A DNA stretch of 64,000 bases from Antedon mediterranea (taxonomy: Eukaryota > Echinodermata > Crinoidea > Comatulida > Antedonidae), in the NCBI RefSeq assembly GCF_964355755.1, contig NC_092674.1, forward strand, positions 3,105,001 through 3,169,000. The letters are read 5' to 3'. The notes under the pieces were generated by a model. The model ran no database searches. It was given only the letters and a program-made list of their open reading frames with translations, and was not told the DNA's origin. Shown here one piece after another: positions 12,167-24,096 of the stretch (the first letter of the stretch is position 1; the number at the start of each line of letters is the position of its first letter). The position numbers were made by a program, and so were the translations under genes.

Positions 12167-12397
12167 AAATTATTCTTCACTTACTAAAAATCTCTGATGA
12201 GTCTACATTGCTACGCCTTGAAGTCATTTTACTGAGCATTGACTGAATAAAAGCAAATACTGTGTGTAACGCAGCTCAAAAAACTAAACACTTTCTTCTA
12301 TTTTACAATGCAGCAGTAAATTTACAAACTACTTCCTGGTGTCATTTAGGGACTTTCCCTAATATGATTCATCATACTAATTTGGGAAAATTTGAAA

Positions 12398-13960
12398 TAC
12401 TAGATGGCACGCTCGCTTCGCTCGCGTACCATCTAGGTCGTGCCCACAGATGGTTCTCGAATACACAGTATTTCCAGCGAGAAAAAAATGGAGATTTCAA
12501 ATGTACGTACCGAAGGACTATAATACATTGTCGTTTACAGAAACGAATAAATATACACAATGATTTATGTAGTCAACCAAAATTAGCACCCTGGGAATTA
12601 CTTCCGATAGAGAAACAAAATGAGTCAAATTTTTTTATTTGGACTCATTTAAACAAACCCAATTTGTGTTTTTTATGTAACATTAAGGGTTGAGGGATGA
12701 GGGAAGAAGATAGGTACAAAGAGGAAACATTTTAAAATATATTCTTATCCACTCAGTAACGAAATATTGTTTTTAATGTTTTATAGGCCTATAAATAATA
12801 TACCACTAAATACAGTAAAACATTTACGATTTAATACGGTACTTTGTTAAAACTCTCACTGTCATAGTCGATTGAAATAGTAAAGTACATGTAACGATAC
12901 ACCACTACGACGTTTATATATTTTTAAATTATTAATTAATACAAACGTTGAGAAGCAACTGTCAGTAATAACGTTTATTTATTTGTATATTATATGTTTA
13001 TAATCTAACAGTAGGGCCTACCCACACTCACAGTAATAAAGTTTATTTGTATATATTTTTATATTACATCTAACAGTACCAACACTCACAGTAAGAAATT
13101 TTCGATTCAAATTGCGATCAAAAGTGGTTAATACCTTAACAGTATTGTACAGCATTGCAATACTATTTATGTTTATTCTCCAAGGGGCCCATAAATCTAA
13201 ATCTATACCTCTATGGTTAAACCAAATAATTTGGAATGTTTATTTGTATATTATATGTTTATAATCTAACAGTAGGGCCTACCCACACTCACAGTAATAA
13301 AGTTTATTTGTATATATTTTTATATTACATCTAACAGTACCAACACTCACAGTAAGAAATTTGCGATTCAAATTGCGATCAAAAGTGGTTAATACCTTAA
13401 CAGTCTTGTACAGCATTGCAATACTATTTATGTTTATTCTCCAAGGGGGCCCATAAATCTAAATCTATACCTGTATGGTTAAACCAAATAATTTGGAATG
13501 TTCCATTCATCACAAATCAATACATTTGTAAAAACGTATATTAAATGTATCAAAATAGTATTTTTTAAAGAAAATCGGCCTGTCTTCAACATTATGATGC
13601 TGTACTCGAACTGTTCAACCAGTTTTCAGCTATTAAAAACAATTATCGTAGGAGGAGATAGGAAAATGCGAAGCCTCCTCGCATTTTTGTGGCGGGTATT
13701 TTTCAAGATGGACATCCATTAGACAGTGTATACCACGATCGGAAAACACCCCTATTTGGGGCAAATCGTTGAACCTAAATTCGTTTTAATCGTCAATAAC
13801 TAATTATCTAACTTAATTTAATTAGTAAACAGGGTTACATCAGGTGGTTAAAATCAGTACCGAAAGTATGAACCAACTTTATATACCATCGAGTAAAAAT
13901 TCTAGAAGTAAGGCGCGATTTACCGAATTTTGCCCTTACGTAAATTTATATATAGATATA
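12398..13960. repeat. Rep-A, copy 1 (about 1.55 kb dispersed repeat)
   Basis: Begins with the short palindrome CTAGATGGCACGCTCGCTTC / GCGTACCATCTAG, then GTCGTGCCCACAGATGGTTC. Ends in CCCTTACGTAAATTTATATA. Matching copies are at 34465-37396 (interrupted) and 42113-43815. An internal block of about 264 bp (12973-13237) is tandemly duplicated at 13239-13501. The open frames inside recur between copies but resemble no protein I know, so this looks like a non-autonomous element. Confidence 0.75.
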
Positions 13961-14417
13961 GAATATCTTATACATAGAATATGTTTTATCAAATAAACAT
14001 AATATTATTATTTATTTTTATTGGTGGGTGGTGGCCAAATTATAAATATGAAATTACTTATCACATTTACTCTTTGAAAAAGTGAAATAAAGTGCAATAA
14101 ATGTGGTTGTGACTATGGTTTTCCAGGCCTTGTTTTTTGAAAATTGCATGGGTACTACAAATTGCACCCCTAAACACATTTAAAGATGTGCTTATTGGTG
14201 TGCTATTTGTATCTTGGTGTGTCACAATTTGGCTGTAAAATAATGGCAATAATGTGTGTGATAGGCACGTGATTGCACTCACATACCTCGAAAGACAAGG
14301 CCTGCTTATATCACATTGTTTTGAGAAAAGATATTGATGAGATGATTAGCTTTGAAAATGCTTTTTTTTTAAATCACAATGCTAGCCCGGGTGACAATTG
14401 ACATTGAGTCGGTGTCA
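13961..14417. other. No gene seen
   Basis: AT-rich sequence between Rep-A copy 1 and a satellite. A minus-strand open frame of about 70 codons (14067-14282) shows no recognisable domain. Confidence 0.35.
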
Positions 14418-14702
14418 GAACCATTAGAGGTGTGGGTCTGCTGAAGACGAGGTGAAAGAACCATTAGAGGTGTGGGTCTGCTGAAAACGAGGTGAAAGAA
14501 CCATTAGAGGTGTGGGTCTGCTGAAGACGAGGTGAAAGAACCATTAGAGGTGTGGGTCTGCTGAAGACGAGGTGAAAGAACCATTAGAGGTGTGGGTCTG
14601 CTGAAGACGAGGTGAAAGAACCATTAGAGGTGTGGGTCTGCTGAAGACGAGGTGAAAGAACCATTAGAGGTGTGGGTCTGCTGAAGACGAGGTGAAAGAA
14701 CT
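14418..14702. repeat. Satellite array, 40 bp unit, about 7 copies
   Basis: Seven near-identical copies of a 40 bp unit containing CATTAGAGGTGTGGGTCTGC then TGAAGACGAGGTGAAAGAAC. One unit reads TGAAAACGAGG. Confidence 0.95.
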
Positions 14703-15670
14703 ATATGATTGAAAAGAAATAAAATAAAGAAAAATTAAATTCGGAAATGATTGTTATGATCCTTAAAATGATTATTATTATGATCCTTAAAATGATTATT
14801 ATTATTTTACCAATATAGAAATCAATTCCAGACAAGTTACTTATTTTAATCAAGGTACGGAATCATAAGTGATATATGAATTAAGTTTTTATTTTATTTC
14901 ATTGATATATAATTATAGGCCTAATATATATTATTATATTTCCAGCCATGTATAGTCTAAACAGGGTGGTTAGAAAAATAAGTTAAAACCATTTGTTGTA
15001 TTTGTAGATAGATAGCCCACTACTTACTTAAAACCGAATATTTTAATGTTAATTAAGCTGCCTATCAAGAAGGCTAGCCTAGGCCTACCTACAGTAGTAT
15101 AAAATTATATTATAATAGGCCTACCTACCTATGAAGAATGAAGAAGCTAGGCATAAGAAGAAGAAAACTGAGACACCAGAGCGAGTGTTACTATGCTTTT
15201 ATGACTAGAGGCTAGGCGTACAAAACTAGCCTGCTGAATAGGATCCTGGTAGCCTAGCCTAGGCTATCCTCTCTCCTATCCTGTCTGTGCCCTGGCTGCC
15301 GTGGACGTGATGTGGCTAGGCTAGGCCTACTACTAGCCTAGATCAGAAAGAGGGAAGGATGGTGACAGATAGGATACCCTCTGAAATATTTAGATTTTAG
15401 CATTTTTATGATATAATCCTCACCTGAAGCATCAGTTATATCTGGTCTAAACATTTTGTCTATGAAACAGAATATTAGTCTTTTTGAATTACATCATTTT
15501 CTGTAATTAAAGTTCGTCATCATCATCTGATCATAAAACAATTGTTTGTGTTTATTTTTATTTACGAATAGAAAAAGTATAGAGGGCGGAATTTCAATTT
15601 CTGTAGGTGGTTAATTGGTAATTCAATATTCAACCACTATAAAATTAATTAATTAAATTTCAGTATATCA
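14703..15670. other. No gene seen; TAGGCCTA-rich
   Basis: AT-rich DNA with an unusual density of CTAGGCCTAC/TAGCCTAGG words between 14910 and 15345. I see no protein-coding similarity. Confidence 0.35.
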
Positions 15671-15673
15671 CCG

Positions 15674-15952
15674 GGTGGTTTAGAATTAATGTTCTTTGCC
15701 TGTTGTGTGTATATATATATATATATAAATCCAAAGGCAAATTACTGAAAAAAATGACAATGCTGTGGGTATCAGTGGCTGGATCCTCAATGGAGATACA
15801 AAAATAAAAAGCGAAAAGCTAAATCAAAACGATAAAGTAAACAGCCAGAAAAGTTAGCAGAGCTTGCCTCGGGCAACACTAGCCCTTCATCAGTGCAAGT
15901 GAAGGAATTCAATTGCACTTTCACTCAATATATATATATATATATATATACT
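15674..15952. repeat. Microsatellite-bounded interspersed element
   Basis: Unit bounded by (TA)n, containing AATCCAAAGGCAAATTACTG, GTGGGTATCAGTGGCTGGAT, CTCAATGGAGATACAAA, AGCCAGAAAAGTTAGCAGAG and AGCCCTTCATCAGTGCAAGT. A rearranged copy is at 26463-26835 and part of the unit is amplified at 17495-17965. The preceding 32 bases (GGTTTAGAATTAATGTTCTT...) reappear in reverse complement near 49606-49637. Confidence 0.65.
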
Positions 15953-16384
15953 AAGTCATCTAGGTATTATAAAAACTCTCGCTATGAAGCCCAACTAGAG
16001 GGCCTAGATCAAAATAAAAATCAAATAAATTAAAACTGCCTCAATAAAGTTTATTTTTACGACATGCATGAGCTGAGGTCCACAGGCCCGATGTCGTCTC
16101 ATCGGCGAATTTCCGTCCAAATTAGGATAACCTAGGACTAGTCTCAGATTTGTTGGTTCTGTGAAATGATACCAACAATGTCGTTTCACCATAAGCAATA
16201 CAGACGGGGTTTAATCACTCAGACGCGTTTTCTATTGTTTTACCTACTAACGAAGACGGGTTTCAATCACACAGACGCACAGATGGGTTGCAAGTTTCCA
16301 GACGCGTCTCTGTGGTCTGAAATAATTTGTAGATGACGCCTTATATTATTAATGACTGGCAATATCAGCTGTTACACCAAACAT

Positions 16385-17060
16385 CTGTTGGGACAATTGA
16401 AATTCAATTAAATTCAATTCAACTTTTATTTCAGACAATTGTCCATATGGTATAATACATTACACAAAAAAAAGATGGAGAGAGGACCAAAACTTTAACC
16501 TATTGGTATATAATGCCTCTCTCCATTTGTAGTACATGTTTGGATCAATCAACAAATATTTATATATACAAATTAACATTCTGTTTTCGCTTTTCATTAT
16601 TCTTGTAAGAAATCGGTAAGTCGAAATCCTCAAATATTCATAAAATGATGGAATATTGTTTTCCACAAAGAAATTCCTCGCACCAGTAACAAATCTGGGT
16701 GGTCCCAACAACCGCCGGAAAGCATCATTATAACAAACTTTAAGTCTGTTGATATCTTTTTTTAAATGATTAGACCATAAAGGAGAATGTTAATACAATA
16801 TGATCTAAACAAAAAACATTTGATTGATTTGGAGCAGTATGAAAATTTCCTACATAAAACATTACCTCTAATACATAGAGATCTATATTGGCGTTTTATA
16901 TCTGCCTCATCTCTTAGATTCGAAGTTAAAATATGGCCTAAGTAGGCCTACGTAAAATGATCAACATACTCCAGCGCCTTATCACCCAATACTGTTTGAG
17001 GAGTCCCATAGATTTTTTTAAATTTTATTCTTTTTAGACATTTATAACCAAGGAAGACCA
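16385..17060 (-). mobile_element. LINE remnant, 3' part of ORF2 (CR1/L2-like)
   Basis: Conceptual translation on the minus strand, across small frameshifts, gives a C-terminal reverse-transcriptase-ORF region: GDKALEYVDHF, YLGHILTSNLRDEADIKRQY, FSYCSKSIKCFLFRSYC, LKVCYNDAFRRLLGPPRF, NIPSFYEYLRISTYRFLTRI. This order and spacing match non-LTR retrotransposons. The 3' end carries an (AATTG)n-like tail (ATTCAATTCAACTTTTATTT on the plus strand). The element is 5'-truncated and frameshifted. Confidence 0.7.
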
Positions 17061-17164
17061 CATGTGAACTCAATCACTGTCCTTCTCTCAAAGGTGGCAA
17101 TCCTGTTCACAACACAAACATATACACAACACAAACATATACACAAGATGCTCTACAAATTAAT

Positions 17165-17292
17165 TACAAGTCTTTGGGAGTGGAGTTGTAAATTTTCATG
17201 AGAAAAAATCCCGACATATGACAGGACTTGAATCCAGGACCCTTGGATTGGTAGCCAAGCATCATAACCACCAAGCCAAAACTCCACTCCAG
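17165..17292 (-). repeat. tRNA-derived SINE
   Basis: On the minus strand a box A-like TGGCTTGGTGGTTATGATGC is followed about 35 bases later by a box B-like GGATTCAAGTCC, then GTCGGGATTTTTTCTCATGA and TTTACAACTCCACTCC. The same tail words follow the head of the SINE at 57808-57920, so both belong to one family. Confidence 0.6.
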
Positions 17293-17494
17293 ATTATATA
17301 GGTATGTAAAGGATTTGTGTAAATAAACCGTCCAGAAAATGGACATGACTCTCTCTCTCTATCATACGGTGAAAATATAGCCTAATTAGATAATAATAAT
17401 TACTAATAATAATTATTAGGCCCTTTCGGGAAAAAATATAATACAAAATTTGATATCTTATATGTATTACGATATTACAAACTATAAATCAGAC

Positions 17495-17965
17495 AAATTA
17501 CTGAAAAATGACATTGCTGTGGGTATCAGTAACTGGATCTCAATGGAGATACAAATAAAATAAGCACTGAAAAAAATGACAATGTTGTGGGTATCAGTAA
17601 CTGGATCTCAATGGAGATACAAATAAAATAAGCACTGAAAAAATGACAATGTTGTGGGTATCAGTAACTGGATCTCAATGGAGATACAAATAAAAATAAG
17701 CACTGAAAAAATGACAATGTTGTGGGTATCAGTAACTGGATCTCAATGGAGATACAAATAAAATAAGCACTGAAAAAATGACAATGCTGTGGGTATCAGT
17801 GGCTGGATCTCAATGGAGATACAAAAAAAATAAGCACTGAAAAAATGACATTGCTGTGGGTATCAGTAACTGGATCTCAATGGAGATACAAATAAAATAA
17901 GCACTGAAAAAATGACAATGCTGTGGGTATCAGTGGCTGGATCTCAATGGAGATACAAAAAGAAG
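17495..17965. repeat. Satellite array, about 67 bp unit, 7 copies
   Basis: Tandem copies of TGACAATGTTGTGGGTATCA followed by GTAACTGGATCTCAATGGAG and ATACAAATAAAATAAGCACT. The unit is a piece of the element at 15674-15952, so an internal fragment of a mobile element has been amplified into a satellite. Variants alternate between AGTAACTGG and AGTGGCTGG. Confidence 0.9.
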
Positions 17966-19113
17966 CAACAATAACAATTATTTATTATTATTGGCAGCTT
18001 GGCGACATACAAAATGAATTATTTTATTATATTAAAGACACAGCTGTCTTACTCACACAGTAGTCATGACATAGTTGACTTACAAATAATGCGAGCGTTT
18101 GACTAAAACAAACATCTTTTTTGTTTTTGTATTATATCACGACTAATCAATTTCGGATTAAACCCATCTGCGACGTGGACGTGTCATCGGACTGATTCTG
18201 ATATCGATCCGATATAATCATTCGTGGTTAGGTGTTTGCCTCTCGAACATTTAGTTCAGCAATGATAGAAAACTCGGCCATTTCGCTAAGCTGCCAATTT
18301 CATTTGTATCTCTATTAAGATCCTGCCATCCTCTCTATAGGCATACGCCGCACATCAGTCTTTCAACCGTCATCATTACTGACCTGTGTTCATTTTCTGA
18401 TAATGTGAGTAATCGTAAATCGTCTAAATTCTTCCAAATAAAGCATTTTACACAAACATGAATTTCTAGATAAACCGAATCTTAAAATTTAAGAAAAAAT
18501 TATTATTGATCTTTTTAAAATATCGTTTTGATTGATAGGCCTGTTAACTTAAGTTTGTTTTTTGAAATATTACGATAATGTAAGTAGTGTATTCATAAAT
18601 CTCATATTTCTTCCCAATAAGATATTTTTCCCCAACATGAATTTCTAAATAAACCGTATCTAAAAAATTCAGAAAAAAAAGTAATTTACATTAAGACATT
18701 TTCTATGAAAAAACGTTTTGATTATTATTACTTTCAAGTTTGTTTTAATATTATTTCTGTCGAAAGTTTTCTTTGGCCTACCGGTACCTATCCATGACAT
18801 TTTTAAATTGAAACGCTCCAGTGGTGTCAATAAAGAACATAAGTCGGTTGGAAAAATTTAAGAAATCCGCCAAATTATTGTAATATAAACTAATAATAAT
18901 TACCGTTATGATTTAAACAATTTTACTGTAATTTAAATAATTTTCTAATAAAAAAATCATAAAATTATGTTTTTATTTTGTAATAAATTTATAGTTAGGC
19001 CTAGCTGAAATAATAAATTGGCAAACATTTTTTTTTTAAATTCTCTATTCCTCTTTTTTCTTGCGTTGCTTTCATTTTAAATATAACATTTTATATAAAA
19101 ATTATTTTATATA
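17966..19113. other. No gene recognised; upstream region of the first sulfotransferase gene
   Basis: AT-rich DNA. A pair of diverged segments around 18410-18480 and 18590-18660 share TAATGTAAGTA/AATGTGAGTA, CCAAATAAAGCATTTT/CCCAATAAGATATTTT, AACATGAATTTCTA and TAAACCGAATCTTAAAA/TAAACCGTATCTAAAAA, so a local duplication of about 180 bp is present. Untranslated exons of the gene at 19715 could lie here, but I cannot define one. Confidence 0.35.
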
Positions 19114-19607
19114 AAGGTCTGTCTACATTATCAAACTTGACTCTAAAAAAAAGTGTTATGTGCCCAAAATATGGTATTGATATGCCCAAATATGGTAGTG
19201 ATATGCCCAAATATGGTAGTGATGTGCCCAAATATGGTAGTGATAGTGATATTTGGGCATATCAATACCATATTTGGGCACACCACTACCATATTTGGGC
19301 ATATCGCTACCATATTTGGGCATATCACTACCATATTTGGGCATATCAATACCATATTTTTGTATACAAATTGCTGCTTATATTATATTTGTCATTTTAG
19401 TGCTATGTAATTAAGAAAATTCAGAAAAATTTTACAAAGACTGTTTGCATTTTCTTAAAAGTTAAATTTTTGGCCTATGTCCTTGTGCCTTTTTTCTTAT
19501 TTCTATTTATATATGCCCAAATATAGTAGTGATATGACATCATCATGTCCATATGGGCACATCACATTGTTTTGCCAAATAAAGTTTGATAGTGTGGACA
19601 GAGCTTT
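19114..19607. repeat. MITE-A, 494 bp copy with two opposed internal arrays
   Basis: Left end AAGGTCTGTCTACATTATCA, right end GATAGTGTGGACAGAGCTT. The interior holds about four units reading GCCCAAATATGGTAGTGAT on the plus strand (19160-19245) followed by about five on the minus strand (19248-19356), i.e. an inverted pair of tandem arrays. Seven units contain a perfect CC(A/T)6GG. The right end lies about 107 bp before the first coding ATG of the sulfotransferase gene at 19715. Confidence 0.8.
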
Positions 19608-19714
19608 AGAAAAGAAGTAGACAATAATATTTCAATATTAAAACTGATTTGAATCAGCTCCAATAGAATAACATGTTTTACGTTTTTTTATTGTTTTATT
19701 TTGGTGTGTTTAGA

Positions 19715-21551
19715 ATGCGGTGGAAGCGTTGTACTCTGTTTCTGGTTACTGCCATGTTGATTGTGATGCTACTATCATATAGCACACTATCTAGGCACCG
19801 GTATAGTGAGAACATCGACAACAGCAGAATACAGTTAATAAGGTATAACCACAATTATTGTGGTGAAATAATAAAATAAATAAATAGAAAAATAAATGAA
19901 AATATTACATCTGAATGTTTTAAATTGATTTAAAGATGAATTGTCATATTGAAAAAAAAAAATGTGTTTGGTTGTTAACGCCATGCATAATATTATAGTT
20001 ATTGACATGAGCAGGTGTTTATTCACTTTGACGCTTTGAAATTGTTACTTAACCATTTTAGTGTAACACCTCTCATACCATAGTGGACCATAGTAATATA
20101 CTGTGATCAATGATGTAAAATGCAATTACGAACTCTTTATTTTTAAATGCCTTTAGTATTTTGTGGACCAGATCAATTATAGCGTGGGAGGTTAAATGAT
20201 TGTTTCGTAAGCCGTATTGCCAATCATTTAGTATAATATTGTATGTTTTAAAGTAATTATACACTCTGGAAATAGACTATCCTTTCAAAGATTTTAGAGA
20301 AAATCGGTAGTAGTGATATTGGGCGATACTTTGAGGCTAATTGACGGTTCCCTTTTTTGTATATAAGAATTACTTTAAAATTAAATTGGATCGGCATTCG
20401 GCAATCGGCAATATTGTCATGTGGATATACAGAACGTAGAATCGGGTGGCAAAATCACATTGTTTTTAATTGTTCTTGTTTTCAGAGTGGAACAAAGAAA
20501 TCAATCTTCCGAAAACAAAAGTAGAATGATGATGTCATCTGCAACCAATCAGCATCAAGCAAAACCATTTGATCATTTAACTACAAACGACACATGTAAA
20601 CCACAACATCAAATATTGTTCTTAAAAACTCATAAAACTGGAAGTTCAACTTTAACTTCAATTTTACAAGTGTATGGGTTTTTAAGAAATCTTACTTTTG
20701 TCGTTCCAGAAACTGCTCAAATTTTAAGCAGAGGTTTCTTTAAGGCGGACCAAGTTCGTCCTGGAAAATACGATATGTTAGTGAACCATGCAAGGTATAA
20801 CAAAACTGAAATGGAAAAAGTTATGAAACCAAACACAAAATATATTACAATAATCAGAGACCCAAGCACACAGATTGAATCAAACTTTGGATATTTCTTT
20901 CTTAACAAGGTTTTTCATTTGGAGAATGAAACCAATCCTTTTAGAACATTTGTTTTAAATCCTTTGTTTTATTGGAAAACGTATAATCGAAACCTCTTTC
21001 GTAACTACATGCGGAATCCAAATTTGTTTGATTTTGGTTTGTCTGAAACAGATCAAGAAGATATATTAACGGTTAAACAGTTTATTAAAAGATTATCAAA
21101 AGACTTCGACCTTGTCCTTATTCAAGAATATTTCAACGAGTCTTTACTTTTGCTAAAGAAAATGTTTTGCTGGGAAATGGATGACGTAATTTACTTGATA
21201 AAAGGTGAGAGGAGTAACAAAATTCGCTATACAATAGAACCCGAATTAAGAGAGACGATTCGAAACTGGTCTTGGGCCGATGCGATGTTATATGAGCATT
21301 TTAATAAAACATTTTGGCGAAAAGTAGATGATTATGGACCTTCGTTTAAAGCAGATCTTCAAGAATTTGAATTTAAGCTAAATAAAATGTTTCACAACTG
21401 CACGTTGCCGAGAATTTACGACAACACTCGGGAAAGATTCTACCAAAGAAACCCGAATGGGGCTCGGAAGTGTTCTCATTTGCTTAGGATTGACTTAGAC
21501 TTTACTGAATTGATACGCGATAAACAATACAGAGAAGACAAGACGACATAA
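19715..21551 (+). CDS. GAL3ST-like: Galactose-3-O-sulfotransferase-like gene 1 (ST1), two coding exons
   Basis: Type II Golgi enzyme predicted to transfer sulfate from PAPS to C3 of galactose on glycolipids or glycans. Coding exons 19715-19800 and 20486-21551 (phase 2 junction, 1152 nt, 383 residues; human GAL3ST1 has about 423). Exon 1 encodes a short basic start (MRWKRC) and a hydrophobic anchor (about residues 7-22). Exon 2 begins right after CTTGTTTTCAG and carries the 5'-phosphosulfate-binding loop LKTHKTGSST (about 75-84), the 3'-phosphate-binding motif ITIIRDPSTQIESNFGYF, the conserved LVNHARY, and LIQEYFNESLLLLKKMFCWE, all features of the Gal3ST family. Several N-glycosylation sequons are present (NLT, NET, NES, NKT). 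An in-frame GTG upstream of exon 2 is intronic. AATAAA lies at 21878-21883. Exact acceptor unknown. Confidence 0.9.
20073..20390 (-). mobile_element. LINE reverse-transcriptase fragment
   Basis: The minus strand encodes, over one frameshift, KVILIYKKGN, SKYRPISLLPIFSKIFERIV, then YNYFKTYNIILNDWQYGLRN, NHLTSHAIIDLVHKI, KAFKNKEF and IIDHSILL. This is the order of early reverse-transcriptase motifs of non-LTR retrotransposons. It is truncated at both ends and lies in the ST1 intron just before the catalytic exon. Confidence 0.8.
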
Positions 21552-21598
21552 TCATATTTGTGTGGTCGATGCTAATTTATATTCAATGTCATCACTCC

Positions 21599-21863
21599 TA
21601 AGCTTGGTTACCTAGTGATACAACGCAAAGATTAGACGCAACACGAGTTGACCAATGACAACCAACAGTATCCATCAATCTACGTCCTAGCGTTGTGTTC
21701 AATGTCGTCACTCCTAACTTGGTTATCTGTGATACAACGCAAAGATGTGGCCGCAACGTAAGCGAGTTGACCAATGATGACCGACAGTATCCATCGATTG
21801 ATTGGTCAGCTCGTGTTGCGTTTCTGTCCTAGCGTTGCGCGTCACTAGTGTGAACTAAGCTTT
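21599..21863. repeat. MITE-B pair in the 3' untranslated region of ST1
   Basis: AAGCTTGGTTACCTAGTGAT...AACACGAGTTGACCAAT then a second head ACTTGGTTATCTGTGATACA, ending GCGCGTCACTAGTGTGAACT AAGC. It looks like one element interrupted by a partial duplicate. It ends 15 bases before AATAAA (21878), so it probably lies within the mRNA. Confidence 0.65.
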
Positions 21864-22034
21864 AATAAGCTTTTCTGAATAAAAAATTATTTGTTTTTGA
21901 AATCGAACAAATTGTGTCAGTTATTGTAGGCCTACTGGTTGAATTAGTTTGTAAAATAATGCGTTTCATGTTTTAAAAAGTAACACTGCCCTCTATTCAG
22001 GAACAGGCTCTTATACCATAGTATTTTTAATATT

Positions 22035-22139
22035 GACTGACAGGCCCTATACCAAATTATTTTGTCAAATCAAGTAGTATTAATTACAATCTAAAGTACA
22101 GAGAAAGGCATTCTCACTCGGACGTTAAAATAAATACAG
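22035..22139 (+). other. Possible 5' untranslated exon (unit A)
   Basis: Ends in AAATACAG with a GTAGGT donor-like site, like the candidates at 33838-34035 and 48877-49109, and is preceded by CACTGCCCTC as they are. Similarity in between is weak. An equivalent is at 24535-24642. If real, it would start a transcript for a downstream sulfotransferase exon. Confidence 0.25.
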
Positions 22140-22570
22140 GTAGGTAGTTATCGTTTCTAAAATCAATATTAGTCATGATTGTTGGAAGCAGGTTAAGCTT
22201 AGTACTTTATTTGATGTTGTAGGCCTATGTATAATAATAGTTACAATAAAAACCATAGAAGAAATAACTACGACCCGGATGCTCTTCGGAGAGTATAGCA
22301 GCGGCATGTCGAGACCTATTATTTACTATACCTACAAAGTATAACCTATAACACCAATTATCACCACGGACGAATAACCAATTATCTCACTCCTTGAAAA
22401 GTATTAAACTTTACCTAGTGGCCTACATTGATTTCAACTAAACAACATATACTATAAAGATGTTAAGAGCCACCAAGGCCACCATGCATAATATTATAGT
22501 TATTGACATGAGCAGGTGTTTATTCACTTTGACGCTTTGAAATTGTTACTTAACCATTTTAGTGTAACAC

Positions 22571-22888
22571 CTCTCATACCATAGTGGACCATAGTAATAT
22601 ACTGTGATCAATGATGTAAAATGCAATTACGAACTCTTTATTTTTAAATGCCTTTAGTATTTTGTGGACCAAATCAATTATAGCGTGGGAAGTTAAATGA
22701 TTGTTTCGTAAGCCGTATTGCCAATCATTTAGTATAATATTGTATGTTTTAAAGTAATTATACACTCTGGAAATAGACTATCCTTTCAAAGATTTTAGAG
22801 AAAATCGGTAGTGATATTGGACGATAATTTGAGGCTAATTGACGGTTCCCTTTTTTGTATATAAGAATTACTTTAAAATTAAATTGGA
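22571..22888 (-). mobile_element. LINE reverse-transcriptase fragment (unit B copy)
   Basis: Duplicate of the fragment at 20073-20390, encoding the same 63-residue stretch with NDWQYGLRNNHLTSHAIIDL. Confidence 0.8.
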
Positions 22889-22983
22889 TCGGCATTCGGC
22901 AATCGGCAATATTGTCATGTGGATATACAGAACGTAGAATCGGGTGGCAAAATCACATTGTTTTTAATTGTTCTTGTTTTCAG

Positions 22984-24049
22984 AGTGGAACAAAGAAATC
23001 AATCTTCCGAAAACAAAAGTAGAATGATGATGTCATCTGCAACCAATCAGCATCAAGCAAAACCATTTGATCATTTAACTACAAACGACACATGTAAACC
23101 ACAACATCAAATATTGTTCTTAAAAACTCATAAAACTGGAAGTTCAACTTTAACTTCAATTTTACAAGTGTATGGGTTTTTAAGAAATCTTACTTTTGTC
23201 GTTCCAGAAACTGCTCAAATTTTAAGCAGAGGTTTCTTTAAGGCGGACCAAGTTCGTCCTGGAAAATACGATATGTTAGTGAACCATGCAAGGTATAACA
23301 AAACTGAAATGGAAAAAGTTATGAAACCAAACACAAAATATATTACAATAATCAGAGACCCAAGCACACAGATTGAATCAAACTTTGGATATTTCTTTCT
23401 TAACAAGGTTTTTCATTTGGAGAATGAAACCAATCCTTTTAGAACATTTGTTTTAAATCCTTTGTTTTATTGGAAAACGTATAATCGAAACCTCTTTCGT
23501 AACTACATGCGGAATCCAAATTTATTTGATTTTGGTTTGTCTGAAACAGATCAGGAAGATATATTAACGGTTAAACAGTTTATTAAAAGATTATCAAAAG
23601 ACTTTGACCTTGTCCTTATTCAAGAATATTTCAACGAGTCTTTACTTTTGCTAAAGAAAATGTTTTGCTGGGAAATGGATGACGTAATTTACTTGATAAA
23701 AGGTGAGAGGAGTAACAAAATTCGCTATACAATAGAACCCGAATTAAGAGAGACGATTCGAAACTGGTCTTGGGCCGATGCGATGTTATATGAGCATTTT
23801 AATAAAACATTTTGGCGAAAAGTAGATGATTATGGACCTTCGTTTAAAGCAGATCTTCAAGAATTTGAATTTAAGCTAAATAAAATGTTTCACAACTGCA
23901 CGTTGCCGAGAATTTACGACAACACTCGGGAAAGATTCTACCAAAGAAACCCGAATGGGGCTCGGAAGTGTTCTCATTTGCTTAGGATTGACTTAGACTT
24001 TACTGAATTGATACGCGATAAACAATACAGAGAAGACAAGACGACATAA
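22984..24049 (+). CDS. GAL3ST-like: Galactose-3-O-sulfotransferase-like catalytic exon without its own anchor exon (ST2)
   Basis: Complete copy of the ST1 catalytic exon, preceded by the same CTTGTTTTCAG acceptor and encoding an identical protein. The three coding differences I found (TTG/TTA, CAA/CAG, TTC/TTT in the FDFGLSETDQEDI and DFDLVL regions) are all synonymous. The duplication starts after exon 1, and I find no replacement anchor exon between 21552 and 22983. The exon can therefore be used only by splicing from the ST1 anchor exon (19715-19800) as an alternative terminal exon, from an unseen exon, or not at all. Starting at the internal MMM near the exon start would give an enzyme without a membrane anchor. 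A collapsed or split haplotype in the assembly is the main alternative. Confidence 0.75.
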
Positions 24050-24096
24050 TCATATTTGTGTGGTCGATGCTAATTTATATTCAATGTCATCACTCC

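Larger units (their letters stand above)
19981..22481. repeat. 2.5 kb tandem duplication, unit A
   Basis: Directly repeated at 22482-24985. The unit starts at CCATGCATAATATTATAGTT and ends at AAGAGCCACCAAG. It contains a LINE fragment, the whole catalytic exon of ST1, a MITE-B in the 3' region, and downstream sequence with a possible untranslated exon. A short CCA/GCC microhomology is seen at the breakpoints. Confidence 0.95.

Noticed and set aside
12262-12693. 143-codon open frame
   Set aside because: Mostly covers the start of Rep-A copy 1; related frames in the other copies are not preserved.
19143-19410. Overlapping open frames on both strands with repeated MPKYGSD or PNMVVIC units
   Set aside because: They are read-through of the 21 bp MITE-A units, whose length is a multiple of three, in all frames; not a protein gene. 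The same applies to 2503-2688.
20421-20485. Sulfotransferase ST1 starting at the GTG at 20421 (and 22919 in the second copy)
   Set aside because: GTG starts are not expected in an animal nuclear gene, and the segment lies before the acceptor TTTTCAG; exon 1 at 19715 gives the proper anchor.
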